Positions 22,751-33,430 of a DNA stretch of 64,000 nucleotides are shown piece by piece. Within the stretch, counting starts at the first letter, position 1. Each line of letters opens with the position of its first letter. Source of the DNA: Dermatemys mawii (Eukaryota; Chordata; Testudines; Dermatemydidae); NCBI GenBank assembly GCA_007922305.1, contig ML677328.1, positions 8,790,620 to 8,854,619 on the forward strand, read 5' to 3'. Made by a program: the position numbers and the translations under genes. A model generated the notes under the pieces. The model ran no database searches, had not been told where the DNA came from, and saw nothing but the letters and a program-made list of their open reading frames with translations.

Positions 22751-25700
22751 TGTAAATAATCACAGCAAAATGACTCATTTCCAAATTTGCTGATATGAAT
22801 TTCTGTGGATTATTTTATGATAGGCAGCCAGTTGTGCACAAATCAGATGCATGGGGAACTCTCTGCGGGAGGATCTGATTGCATATGTGTTTATTTATTT
22901 AGTAGGCTGGAAGAGCTACATGGAAGTGTTAGTTGTTGTTGTGAACAAATGAAAAAGAGGTAAATATTTTTATCCATCTTTATCTGTAAGACAACCATGC
23001 CCACCTGACTATTTTTCAGTATATATTACTTTATTCTTATATGGAAAGTATGAGTTGCTCTGTAGTTGCTTATACAAGCAATTTGCAGCTTTTGCAAGTG
23101 TTTAGCAGTTGAAGAAGAGTTGCAGGCCATCTGACCCAGCTGTGAGATCAGGCATGAAGGAGAGGTCTCCTAACCCCATGGAGGTTGAATTTTGGGAGTA
23201 GTACTCTTTCTTTTGTCATAAGCAACTGGATTCACATTGAAGCCTGATCACACAGGATGAAGCTTGTCACCACTTTGTGCAATTGCTATTACAGAGATAC
23301 AGGCCTTGGGAGAACACGGGCTGTTGATTTAAGCAGTCCTTTTAGATCTAGAATGATTAGGAAGAAAACTAGAGAAAAGAAAAGAAAATTCCTTCCTCTT
23401 TGTTACTAATCTCAGGATAGGGTGCCGTATGAATTATCTTGTTCTGTCTTCAACCAAGTTCTAAAGGTGTCTTGAAGCTGCGGCCACTTGGGAAAACTTC
23501 TAACTGCTGTACTTCCCCTCAATGCCTCCTTGTCAAACACAGCACAACCCTCTTCTAATGGCTTCAGGGGGAAAATAAAGGTAGGGTGAAGATATGAAAT
23601 GCACCCAAGTGAGTTTCACCATTTGTTTCAATACTGAGCCAAGATGGCGCATAGGTAAACCCAGCAGGGATGACCAGCTTCACCAGAGAGGTAATATGGA
23701 AAGGTACATAATAGCAATAGAGAGGTGGGAGTCCCATGCTCTCAGCAGAGCATGCTTTTAAACATTGTATTGATTAATTGCTTGTACAAATTACACGAGT
23801 CACAGTTGTTGTTTTTTTTCTCCCATATAAATGAATTGTAATTTTGTTCAAGAGCAAAACAGAGCTTCTTGTGAATACAAGTGATCCTAGGGCAGATGTT
23901 TATTTTAGCTATCTCTTTCTTGCTTAAGAGATAAGGGAAGTAGTTTTTATCTTGCTGCATCCTTGTTTAACTATTTTATGAGGTGATCAGAGTCTACTGA
24001 CACAAACAGCAGCTAGGTTTGAGCATATCTTTATTCCTAGACAGGTTATCTTCATACAGAGCTGAAATGGGCAGTATTGATAAAATGAGGTATCCTGTTT
24101 CTTAGACATGTACATTAGATGAGATTAGATTTCACCTGACAGTTTGCCAAATGTTCTTTATTGAGTAAAGAAGTGGGGAAAGGAAATAAAGGTTCTCCAA
24201 CTAAACACACACACGGATAGAATGTTTAATTCCTTATGAATAATCATTCTATCATTGCTCTTGATGTAGCAGGAATTCATGAGAAATGTTAAAAAGTAGG
24301 CAGAGGGAAGGATGCACAGGTCAGATCCTCAGCTGGGGTAAATTGGCATAACTTTGACTTCAGTCAACCTACACCAATTTACATCAGTTTAAGATGTGGC
24401 CCTAAGTGCAGGAATTCTCTTGTCAGATTCAAAGCCAAAGCTGACTTACACAGAATAATAATCCACATGAGGAAAAGTTACCCAAAGACCAAGCTTACAT
24501 AAATTTACCTTACGATAAGGCCACACGATCCTACATAAAAAAGGCATGGGCCAGCTATAAACATGGGTACAGACTGGGGCCCAGACACCTGTGCTTTCTG
24601 GATTAGATGGGAAGCTGTTGTTATTGACACTGACAATCAGTACCGCTCTTTCATAAAACCCACTTGGTCTTTTGATCTTCATGAATTAGAACGTGGGTCA
24701 CACTATATGGGTTTGTAGTTATTATTTTAGTAATATTTATACATTTTGTATTCAGAAAGATCTCTTCACGAACAGGATCTCTGCAGTTTTCCCATCTGTA
24801 TTTCTCTTCACAATTAGGTGATCAACATTGTCCCCAGGATCAACACTGTCCCTTTCTGCAATACTTCAGTGAATACCCTTTTTCCAAAATAAAGTGAAGA
24901 GCTGAGAAAGAAAGTTTTGTAAAAGTCTGCAACACAATTATATGCCAAGATTCAGGTCATATACAGTATGAATTTCTCTCATAATTGCATTAGGGCTTGT
25001 TTTATACATTCTGCCTGATCTGAGGAGAGCACATTAAGGGACATTCCATTAGTTAAGTGATTAAACTTCATTTGGTTGAATCTGCTTCCTAATGAAAATA
25101 AAACAGTTAAGCAGTTTAACACCCAGACATATACACAAATGTATTGTTTGTGCAACAGCAGGCACACAACTGGGACTCCACAGCCAGAAAACTTGCCCTA
25201 TATTTTTTCTCTCAAATTACCACTCTGTCCCTGTATACAAGTTTCTTGCAACACTTTGTGAATAATCAATCCCCTCTCGGTAATCAGTCAGTTTACACTG
25301 TCTCTGTAGGTCTTTCATGCACAGCAAAAGGAGACAGAAAAATATATATTAAAAAAAAAGAACGTGACTCTGAAACCACAAAAGTTGGCAAACTACTTTT
25401 AAACTCAGTTTTTGAAACTGACCAGATGTCAAGATGATCATGTCCTGTGCTTCTTTACAAAAAATAAAATTATGTTTGACAACTTGACATTTTAATTCTT
25501 AAAATCCAATTAAACTGTTAAGAGATTCAATTAAAGAATATATTGGGTCAGGAACTTCTGTCTTAGTGCCCTTACTTCATCCCACAGAATTGGATAACTC
25601 ATTAAGGGTCTTATTATCCTTAGCATTATTAAATTTTGTCTTAATTATTATCAGTGACATTTCTATCCACCATCATCACCAAATACATCATTTAGCTCAA

Positions 25701-26424
25701 AATTACTCACAATCTCTCTAACAATTGAGTATAATCAATTCTTCCTGTAGAGTTTTACACATGTTCTGAATTTCTTCCACTTCTTGATTATTTTTTGCAT
25801 AGCAATCTTCAGTATATGCAGACTTATCAGAAAATGTAATTGGTGTGATCAGCTCTATTGCCAAGGAGGGTCAGGTGGGATTAAGTTAACTGGCCTGTGG
25901 CAATTGATCAAGCCCACAAAAGCAGTAAATGGGGAAATGTTTTCATTTTGTAGCGTTTATAATTTTATGGTCTTCAGTCACGAATTTATCACAGACAATT
26001 GCACAGGACTAATGATGGTGGCACATTATATATTAATGGGGCAGATTTTTTAATGCTGATCTGCAAAGTGCTAATAAGACCAGCCTGTTGTTAAAGAGGC
26101 TGGGGCAACAGGTCATGGAAGCTTGCTGATCTGCAGTGTAGCTCTGTGTCAAACTATTTTGCAGAAAATGGTATCTCCTTCTTTGTAGCAAAGGAGAAGT
26201 CAAACACCATAACCTAGGGAAGAAATAAATCAGCTGCCAGAGAACTTTGTTAACTGAACACATAGAAAGGACTACATAACTGATACAGTCCCTGCTTTGC
26301 TGTGCCCACGTGCACTAGGGCAAAGAGTCTTGTGGGATGAGTCCCACAGGAATGATGGCCTGGTTGCAGTCGTGCCACAGACAAAGGAAAGGACTCAGCC
26401 ATTGGTGGGCGCTATTCCACTATG
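22751..26424. other. Unique sequence with one hairpin element
   Basis: No coding exon is supported. Apart from the palindrome at 24321-24403, no repeat was recognised. Confidence 0.4.
24321..24403. repeat. Palindromic short repeat
   Basis: The left arm (agatcctcagctggggtaaa, then ttggcataac) pairs imperfectly with the right arm (cctacaccaatttacatcag, then tttaagatgtgg) around a central gacttcagtc. This is a diverged copy of a familiar reptile/bird hairpin repeat. Confidence 0.65.
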
Positions 26425-26588
26425 GGCTTTCTACACTTTAAAGACTACAACAGCACAGTTGCAGCACTGCAGCTGCACTACGGTAGCACTTCAGTGTAGA
26501 CACCCCCTATGCGACAAGAAGGGTTTTCCCATCGGTGTAAGTAACCTACTCCCGTAGAGCTAGTAGCTTGGTCAGTGGAAGAATTCTT
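26425..26588. mobile_element. DNA transposon fragment
   Basis: The phrases 'ctacactttaaagactacaaca', 'gcagcactgcagctgcac', 'cttcagtgtagacacc', 'tcccatcggtgtaagtaacc' and 'ggaagaattcttc' match a GTCTACAC-ended non-autonomous family I know from turtles. The right half is missing where the CR1 begins. Confidence 0.55.
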
Positions 26589-27826
26589 CAGTCAACCTGG
26601 CAAAATTGTCAGGCATATAGAAGAATCTAAATTGCTGGGCAAAAGTCAGCATGGTTTCTGTAAAGGGAAATCATGTCTTACTAATCTATTAGAGTTCTTT
26701 GAAGGGATCAACAAACATATGGACAAGGGGGATCCAGTGGACACAGTGTACTTAGATTTCCAGAAAGCCTTTGACAAAAACCCTCACCAAAGGCTCTTGC
26801 GTAAATTAAATGGTCATAGGGATATGAGGGAAGATCCTTTCATGGATTGAGAACTGGTTAAAAGACAGGGAACAAAGGGTAGGAATAAATGATAAATTTT
26901 CAGAATGGAGAGGAGTAACTAGTGGTGTTCTCCAAGGGACAGTCCTAGGACCAATCCTATTAAATTTATTCATAAATGATTTGGAGAAAGGAGTAAACAG
27001 TGAGGTGGCAAAGTTTGCAAATGATACTAAACTGCTCAAGATAATTAAGACCAAAGCAGATTGTGAAGAACTTCAAAAAGATCTCACAAAACTAAGTGAC
27101 TGGGCAACAAAATGGCAAATGAAATTTAATGTGAATAAATGTAAAGTAATGCAGTCTGGAAAAAATAACCCCAACTATACATATAATATGATGGGGGCTC
27201 ATTTAGCTACAACTAATCAGGAAAAAGATCTTGGAGTCATCGTGGATAGTTCTCTGAAGACATCCACGCAGTGTGCAGCGGCAGTCAAAAAAGCAAACAG
27301 GATGTTTGGAATCATTAAAAAAGGGATAGAGAATAAGACGGAAAATATCTTATTGCCCTTATATATATCCATGGTGCGCCTATATCTTGAATATTGTGTA
27401 CAGATGTGGTCTCCTCATTTCATAAAGGTTATACTGGCATTAGAAAAGGTTCAGAGTAGGGCAACTAAAATGATCAGCGGTTTGGAACATGTCCCATATG
27501 AGGAAAGATTAAAAAGGCTAGGACTTTTCAACTTGGAAAAGAGGAGATTAAGGGAGGATATGATAGAAGTATATTAAATTATGAGTGGTGTGGAGAAAGT
27601 CAATAAGGAAAAGTTATTTACTTGTTCCCATAATATAAGAACTAGGGGTCACCAAATGAAATTAATGGGCAGCAGGTTTAAACCAAATAAAAGGAAGTTC
27701 TTCACACAGCGCACAGTTAACCTGTAGAACTCCTTGCCTGAGGAGGTTGTGAATGCTAGAAATATAACAGGGTTTAAAACAGAACTAGATAAATTCATGG
27801 AGGTTAAGTCCATTAATGGCTATTAG
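26588..27826 (+). pseudogene. CR1 ORF2 remnant (reverse transcriptase)
   Basis: Reads SQHGFCKGKSCLTNLLEFFE, VYLDFQKAFDK (block A), then after a frameshift near 26820-26835 SWIENWLKDREQRV, SGVLQGTVLGPILLNLFIND (block B), KFANDTKLLK (block C), WQMKFNVNKCKVM, LGVIVDSSLK, LLPLYISMVRLYLEYCVQMW, KVQSRATKMI, and beyond a stop at 27577 [13 protein letters not shown] and NSLPEEVVNARN to about 27826. CR1 ORF2 copies its own RNA into nicked DNA. This copy is dead: besides the stops and frameshift, the catalytic block C has N in place of the first aspartate (27020-27022). Confidence 0.93.
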
Positions 27827-28022
27827 CCAGGATGGGTAAGTATGGTGTCCCTAGCATCTGTTTGTCAGAGGTGAGTGATGGATGGCAGGAGAGGGATCAC
27901 TTGATCGTTACCTGTTAGGTTGACTCACTCCGGGGCACCTTGCATTGGCCACTGTCGGTAAACAGAATACTGGGATGGATGGACCCTTGGTCTGACCCAG
28001 TATGGCCGTTCTTATGTTCTTA
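26588..28022 (+). mobile_element. 5'-truncated CR1 LINE
   Basis: A CR1 copy carrying the RT half of ORF2 and a complete 3' UTR ending 'ggtctgacccagtatggccg', 'ttcttatgttctt'. The 5' truncation falls inside or beside an older DNA element. As usual for CR1, there is no poly(A) tail and no obvious target duplication. Confidence 0.93.
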
Positions 28023-28024
28023 AG

Positions 28025-28205
28025 AAACCTGGATGCTATTCCCAGCTCTCCCATTGGCCTGCTGGATGACTCTGGGGAAGACACTTCACCTCTTTCTCAG
28101 TTTCCCCATATGTAAAATAATGATGCTCACCTCCTTTGTAAAATGCTTTGAGATCTACTGATCAAAAATTCACTCTAAGATCTAGGTAGTATTATGATTA
28201 ATGTT
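28025..28205 (+). mobile_element. MIR/CORE-SINE-like fragment
   Basis: Contains 'ctggggaagacacttcacctct', 'cagtttccccatatgtaaaa', 'taatgatgctcacctccttt' and 'aaaatgctttgagatctac', the core and tail of an old MIR-type SINE lacking its tRNA-like head. It directly abuts the CR1 3' end. Confidence 0.7.
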
Positions 28206-30211
28206 GTTTGAAATACTTTGCAGGCTACTGGCAATTGGGCTTTCACAGGACAGTCTATTACTAAGTACAATTGAGGTAGTCTTAAAATATGGTTTTCAAA
28301 TACATTAACAATCCCCTGCAGTCAATTGTTACAGGTATTATGTTTACTTACATTGTCCAATAGCAACTTGCAAAGTAATTGTAAGGTTATTTCAGTGTAA
28401 AACACTGCAGGTTTCCTTTTTAAACTACCTTTGTAATTAATCAGTGTAGCATTGCTGATTTATTCATGAACTCTGCATTGAATGCAGTCACCTTTATCAA
28501 GTAATTCATGCTGGAAATTGGTAATCCTTCATTTCATAGTGCATTAACATGCATTTCATTTAAGTGTAAATTTAAATAAATAATAATAAAAATACCAGAT
28601 GCATCATTAGGATTTAACTTTATCTGTTTAAATTACTGTTTGCATGGAAATTTATGTTTAGCAGTCACTCTCACCTTTTCCCCAACACTTAAACAATAAA
28701 AAAATGAGTATCTTATTGACACACTTTGTAGATGTGCAATTTAAAAAATATTGTGTGTTGATGGCTTCAGCAAATGTTTTATTTTGGAGGCATAGATATT
28801 CCACATTAAGATTTAATATTCATTTAAAGCTATGTAACACTGCTAAAGAAAACCAGTCTTTGTGGTTTTGCTAGAACTTCACAATGTATAAGAAATTTAT
28901 ATTTTTGCAAGGTCGTATATTGTAAGCTCTTTTGGGCAAATACCATGGCTATCTTCATGTTGGTATCCAGCATCAGAGCCAAAAGATTTTCCCTAGTAAT
29001 ATAAGAAATGCTTTGAAAAAAAATGTAATATATTAATCTAGACCAGCTTTCCTACTGATATTATTGTTATAATTAACAAACATTTGTTTATCTGCAGAAC
29101 TCTACATGGTGCTTTGCAAAGTTGCAAAAGACATACAGTCCCTGATCTAAAGAATTTACCGTCTAAATGACAGAACATGGAGATACCATTTTATCTTAAT
29201 TAGCTGGATCAGCTACTAAACCCATCTTGACAGTCTTATTAAAAACTATCACTAAAACAATGGGAATTATTATACAGTAGATAATGTGTATGCCTTATAA
29301 GGAATGCAGGAAAATTTAACATACCTAATATATTTAACCTACCATAAATATAGGCAAGATTATGCCCACTTCACACACCTTGAGAAGAACCCAGTAAGTG
29401 CTAAGCCTACAGTATGTTTGAAATCTAAAAAACAACTCATTACTATTAACTAAACAGATTCCCTCCTGCCCCCAAAATCGACACTCTCTCCATACTTAAT
29501 TACTGTACTAACAACTCCCCTTCCCTAGGGTAAAACCTGAATGAACATCTCCAGCTGGATGAGCACATTGCATGGATGAGGATATTCCAGCAAGAATGCC
29601 CTTCCAAGAGACTCAGATATAGGGACTGCAAGCAAAACTGAATTCTGCTATCTCCACATTTTTGACAGTGTACATGGAAAGAATTGGTTACTCATTTAGA
29701 CCAAACTCAAAATATAATGGGCTGCATAGATGATAACAACAACTTGCATTGAATCTATACAAATGCAGGAAGTCTTTGTATCATCTGGAAAACAGGCATC
29801 ATATGTTCCCCGAATGGCAGTCCTCCAATCAGTGCTCAGCTAGGTAATATATGGTAATGGTGGAGAAGTCCACATGAAACAGAAAGGGCAATCACTGGAT
29901 AACTAAACATGGAATTTGCACTCCAGAAGCTGGAATCCAGAAACTTCCTTGACAAAGAGCAGGCTTACCAGCTCCTACCGCCCTCTTCAAATAGCTTCCA
30001 CTCTTATCAGCATCACTTCCGTTGTCTTGGTTGAGCCCCAGTCTGCCTACATTGATCTAAGCCCCAACTCCCACAGATAGTCCACGGACACGCAACAGTC
30101 ATCATCCAAGTGTAACAAAAACAGAGATGAGGAGGTGAACATGATCCAGAGACAGATTACACTGAAGCTCACAATGCCATAGACTCCTTAGTGGCCTATT
30201 CTCTCTTTCTC
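28206..30211. other. Mostly unique AT-rich sequence
   Basis: No exon recognised. 29085-29170 ('acagtccctgatctaaagaa', 'ttaccgtctaaatgacag') resembles the MIR/L2-associated repeat also seen at 44.9 and 59.5 kb. 28350-28720 is unique, lacks CpG and carries TAATTA-type motifs; it may be constrained. Confidence 0.4.
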
Positions 30212-30447
30212 TTATGCCTCTCTATTGCATGTGGAATGTAAGGCCTTCACCACTGCTTTCCATCTTTGCCAGGCTCCTGCTGCAGTCTTAGCTTCTTCCT
30301 GTGTCATTTTGATAGCTTTCAGCACTGCTTCTATTGTGCATTTCCATGCTGTCCTTGGTCTACCTCACGAACTCTTGCTCTGGTGGTTCCAGTCCAATAC
30401 CTCGCTCATTATGTTCCAGTCCACCTCCTGTCTTTCCTCCACATGTG

Positions 30448-31121
30448 TGTGATGGGGCATTCATGCCACCCTAGCCCTCAAGGGGTTATTATAGGCAAGG
30501 GAAGATAGTTAGCCATAGGCTGCACCTGGAGGGGAGCTAGGATACAGCTAGGCTTAACTGGGGATGAAGCTTATCTGGGCAGAAACAGGTGGGGCATCTA
30601 TAAAGCCAGGAAGCTGGCAACAGGGAGGAAAGGCCTTGCAGTGAGTAAGCCTGCAATCACACTCCTTGATACAAAGGGGGAAGAGTAGGAGCCTGTGATA
30701 GGCAATGTAGGAAGCAATCCAGGGAAGGAGCAGTAAAGGCTGGGAGAGTGAAAACCTGAGCTGTTGGGTCGAGAGTCCCTAGACTGGAATCTGTTGTAGA
30801 GGGCAGGCCTGGGTTCCCCTCCAAGTCACTGCAAGAGTGGCACGCTAAGGGCAGCCTATTTAGGGACTGCCAGGGACAGTATGGAAGGAGACTTCCATAA
30901 TACCCCAGAAGGGAAGGAACTTCAATGTGATTTGGCCAGAGGGATGAGTCACAAAGAGGAAAGCACTGCAGCTCCGACAACATGTGAGAAGCCATTGCAC
31001 AAGTGAGTGGGACAACAGTTTGAACAACCTCAGGAAGGGACGTCAGACTTTGCGGTGAGCTAATCCCACATTGGCTGCTGGGGGCGGGGGGCAAAGTGGT
31101 AAGAGAGCATGTCCTGTCACA
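30448..31121 (+). mobile_element. Solo LTR inside the RTE copy
   Basis: Begins TGTGATGGGG and ends CCTGTCACA (tgtga/tcaca inverted ends, TG...CA), with a TATA box (tataaag) at 30599. RTE sequence stops at its left edge and resumes at its right edge (gtatgtcctagccatc). A clean duplication is not visible; the flanking ..catgtg and gtatgt are only similar. The minus-strand ORF of 192 codons across it has no domain. Confidence 0.75.
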
Positions 31122-31705
31122 GTATGTCCTAGCCATCTCCATTTTTGTTCCATTGTTCCAGGTTGTGGATGCTTTAACACCCCTTAGCGGCATAATTATA
31201 CCAATATAGATCAATAGTGGGGACCCAAAAGGCACTCCCTAAGTGCCTTTGGCAGCTTTTTATTAAAACTTGAAGTTTAGCTAGTAAGGTCTTAGTAAGT
31301 CTTCTCATTTCAGCACCAAACCATAATACCAACTTTATAATGGTGTTAAATATTTGAACTTTAGTTTAGAGGGCAATATTTCAGTTTCTCGACATTGGCT
31401 TTCAAGTTACAAAGGCATGCCTGGTTTTCATATCTTTGTCTCTTCCACCTGTTGTATATACAATGATACCAAGATACGTGAAATATTGAATCTCTTCTAT
31501 GTCAGTCACAGAAAGTGCTATTGGTGTTTCTTATTGTGTGTTGATTGTCATGGTTTAAATTTCCTGGTGCTGATTTTTACCCTATTAATCATGCATAGGG
31601 CTGGAGAATATTTGTTTTGACGTGTATGTCTCTGTGGGTCTGGCATTACAAGTTGATGTCATCTGCAAAGTCAAGGTCCTCTAACTTTTGCGTGAAAGTC
31701 CATTG

Positions 31706-31944
31706 TGGGGATAGTCAATAGGTGGACCACAGGCCAAATCCAGACTGCCATATGCTTTTGAACACCCCCCCCCCCAAAAAAATTATTTACTTATTATTAT
31801 TATTATTAATAATAATAATAATAATAATTATTATTATTATTATTATTACTGCTTTTTTTAATATTATTTTCTTTGGTATCTGGACCTTGACTATACCTCG
31901 AGCAAGAAATTTGGACTTTGACAAAAAATAATTGACTACCCCTG
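31706..31944. mobile_element. Non-autonomous hAT-like element with exact 8-bp duplication
   Basis: gtccattg flanks both sides (31698-31705 and 31945-31952). The ends tggggatagtcaat and attgactacccctg pair in 11 of 14 positions, a CAGGGGTAG-type hAT terminus. The 239-bp body has no coding capacity and includes a C-run and a TTA microsatellite. It interrupts the RTE pseudogene just after the catalytic FADD codons. Confidence 0.92.
31788..31850. repeat. TTA/TAA microsatellite forming a palindrome
   Basis: A (TTA)n run switches to (AATA/ATA)n and back to (TTA)n, so the tract can fold on itself. Confidence 0.9.
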
Positions 31945-32218
31945 GTCCATTGTATGCCCTTTTGTTGTTCTGTGGTCTTGCTCATTACTCAATCCACTAC
32001 CTGTAAAAAGATCCAGGGTGACATAAGACATCCTTATCTGATGTCTGTAGTAACGTTGAATGGATTAGTCAGGTCACTGTTGTGTACTACTTGGCATGTC
32101 ATATTTTCACAGAAAACTTGGAATGATATTCACACATTTCTGTGGGATGCCATAGTGGCATAGCAACTTCCATAAAGCTGTTCTATCCATGGTATCAAAG
32201 GCATACATATAAAGCAGT

Positions 32219-33143
32219 CATGGGTCGCGTGTCCTATAGCCCTATGGTACCTGGGCACCAGGAATATTCCTGGCCCAGGGCCTGGCTCCAGCAATGTTTG
32301 GGGCCGGGTCTCTCCCTTGGCCCCGCCTTCCACCCCCGTGCACCTCCCTGTGCTCCCCCTCAGGACATTTAAAACAGCCCATGGGGCCCCCACTCACCTC
32401 TGGCAATGGAGCTGAGCGGAACGGCTTCCTCCCAGCTCGCTCCACGTGGCTGCCGGGCCCTTCCTGCACCCCCTGGGCGGGGTGGGTCTGTGTCCTGCCC
32501 CAAGTGCCCCTGCAGCCAATGGAAAACTGTGGGGGTGGTGCCTGGTGGCAGCAGCACATGGACATGCCTGGCCTGCCCTGCCTAGGAGCCCCAAGCAAGC
32601 ACTGCACCCTCCACGCCCTCCCAGAGCCTGCAACCCTCCTTAGTACCCCTTCCATCCCCAAACTACCTCCCAGTCTGCACCCCCAGCCCGGAGCCAGCAC
32701 CCAAACTCTGTCCCAGAGCCTGCACCCCTCACCCCCTCCTGCACACTCATCCCCTGCCCTAGCCTAGAACCTGCACCCAGCATCCAAACTCCATCCCAGA
32801 GCCTGCAACCCAGCCTCCTTCCCACACACCCTCTCCTGTCCCCAAATCCGCTCCCAGAGCCTGCACCCCTCACACTCTCCTGTACCCACAGAGCCTGCAC
32901 CCAGCAATCAAAGTCCATCCCAGAGCCTGCACTCCAGACCTCCTTCCCCACCTAAACTCCCTCCCAGAGCCCAACCTCTCACCTGTCCTGCACCCCAATC
33001 CCCTGCCCCAGCCCAGGGCCTGCATCCCAGACCTCCCGCTCCCATCCAAACTCCCTCCAAGAGCCTTAGACAGGTTGGGGTGGAGTTTGGGAGGGGGCAG
33101 TTTCTGGGAACCAACAACATTTCTACAAACCTGCCACCCCTGA
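32219..33143. mobile_element. GC-rich hAT-like element carrying a minisatellite
   Basis: The exact 8-bp sequence aaagcagt flanks it (32211-32218 and 33144-33151), and the ends catgggtcgcgtg and cctgccacccctg are inverted copies with mismatches (CAGGGGTGGCA-like). Removing the element and one aaagcagt joins the RTE frame directly, confirming the borders. 32600-33065 is a degenerate array of phrases such as cccagagcctgcaccc and ccaaactccctcccagagcc. ORFs on both strands here come from this array, not from genes. Confidence 0.88.
32600..33065. repeat. Degenerate C-rich minisatellite
   Basis: The phrase cagagcctgcaccc (or close variants) recurs at least eight times with variable spacers of roughly 30-60 bases built from ccaaactccctc and ctcctgcacccc. 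It is internal to the hAT-like element. Confidence 0.8.
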
Positions 33144-33430
33144 AAGCAGTGACTGCTATTTCATCAACAATTCTACAATGACATGTGCGGATACTCTTTG
33201 ATCTATATACGATTTCTCGTGGCTGAATCCTTCCTGTTCTTGTCATAATTTTGAATCTACTGCATTCTTTATTCTGTTTAGAATAATTCATGTAAATATC
33301 TTACTTGGGATAGACAGCAATTGAATGCCCTAGTGGCCTATTACTGTAGCTTTTTATTAAACTGGATGCATTAAAAATCTTGAGAGGCCTTAAAACTTCT
33401 TCACTAGATTTTCTGTAGACTGTACATTAC

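Larger units (their letters stand above)
30212..33430 (-). pseudogene. RTE-like LINE reverse transcriptase, decayed and split by three insertions
   Basis: Reading down the minus strand: GIQLLSIPSKIF (33345-33310), RIKNAVDSKL, QEQEGFSHEKSYIDQ (motif 0/1 region), then after the insertion at 32219-33143 LYMYAFDTMDRTALWKLLCHYGIP (block A; 32225-32150, cited as YAFDTMDR...HYGIP), a degraded GVRQGC-like region near 32000, after a second insertion LEDLDFADDINL (block C; both catalytic aspartates kept, near 31670), 'CQTHRD', and after a third insertion RPRTAWKCTIEAVLKAI, AWQRWKAVVKALHSTCNREA and a stop near 30212. Numerous stops and frame changes show a long-dead copy. The motif order and C-terminus fit the RTE-like vertebrate LINEs often mis-annotated as craniofacial development protein 2. 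The 5' end beyond 33430 is unclear. Confidence 0.85.

Noticed and set aside
30657..31235. 192-codon minus-strand ORF
   Set aside because: It lies almost entirely within an LTR and extends into RTE sequence in the wrong frame.
32242..33291. Overlapping GC-rich ORFs up to 157 codons on both strands
   Set aside because: They come from a C-rich minisatellite inside an hAT-like element; the products are low-complexity.
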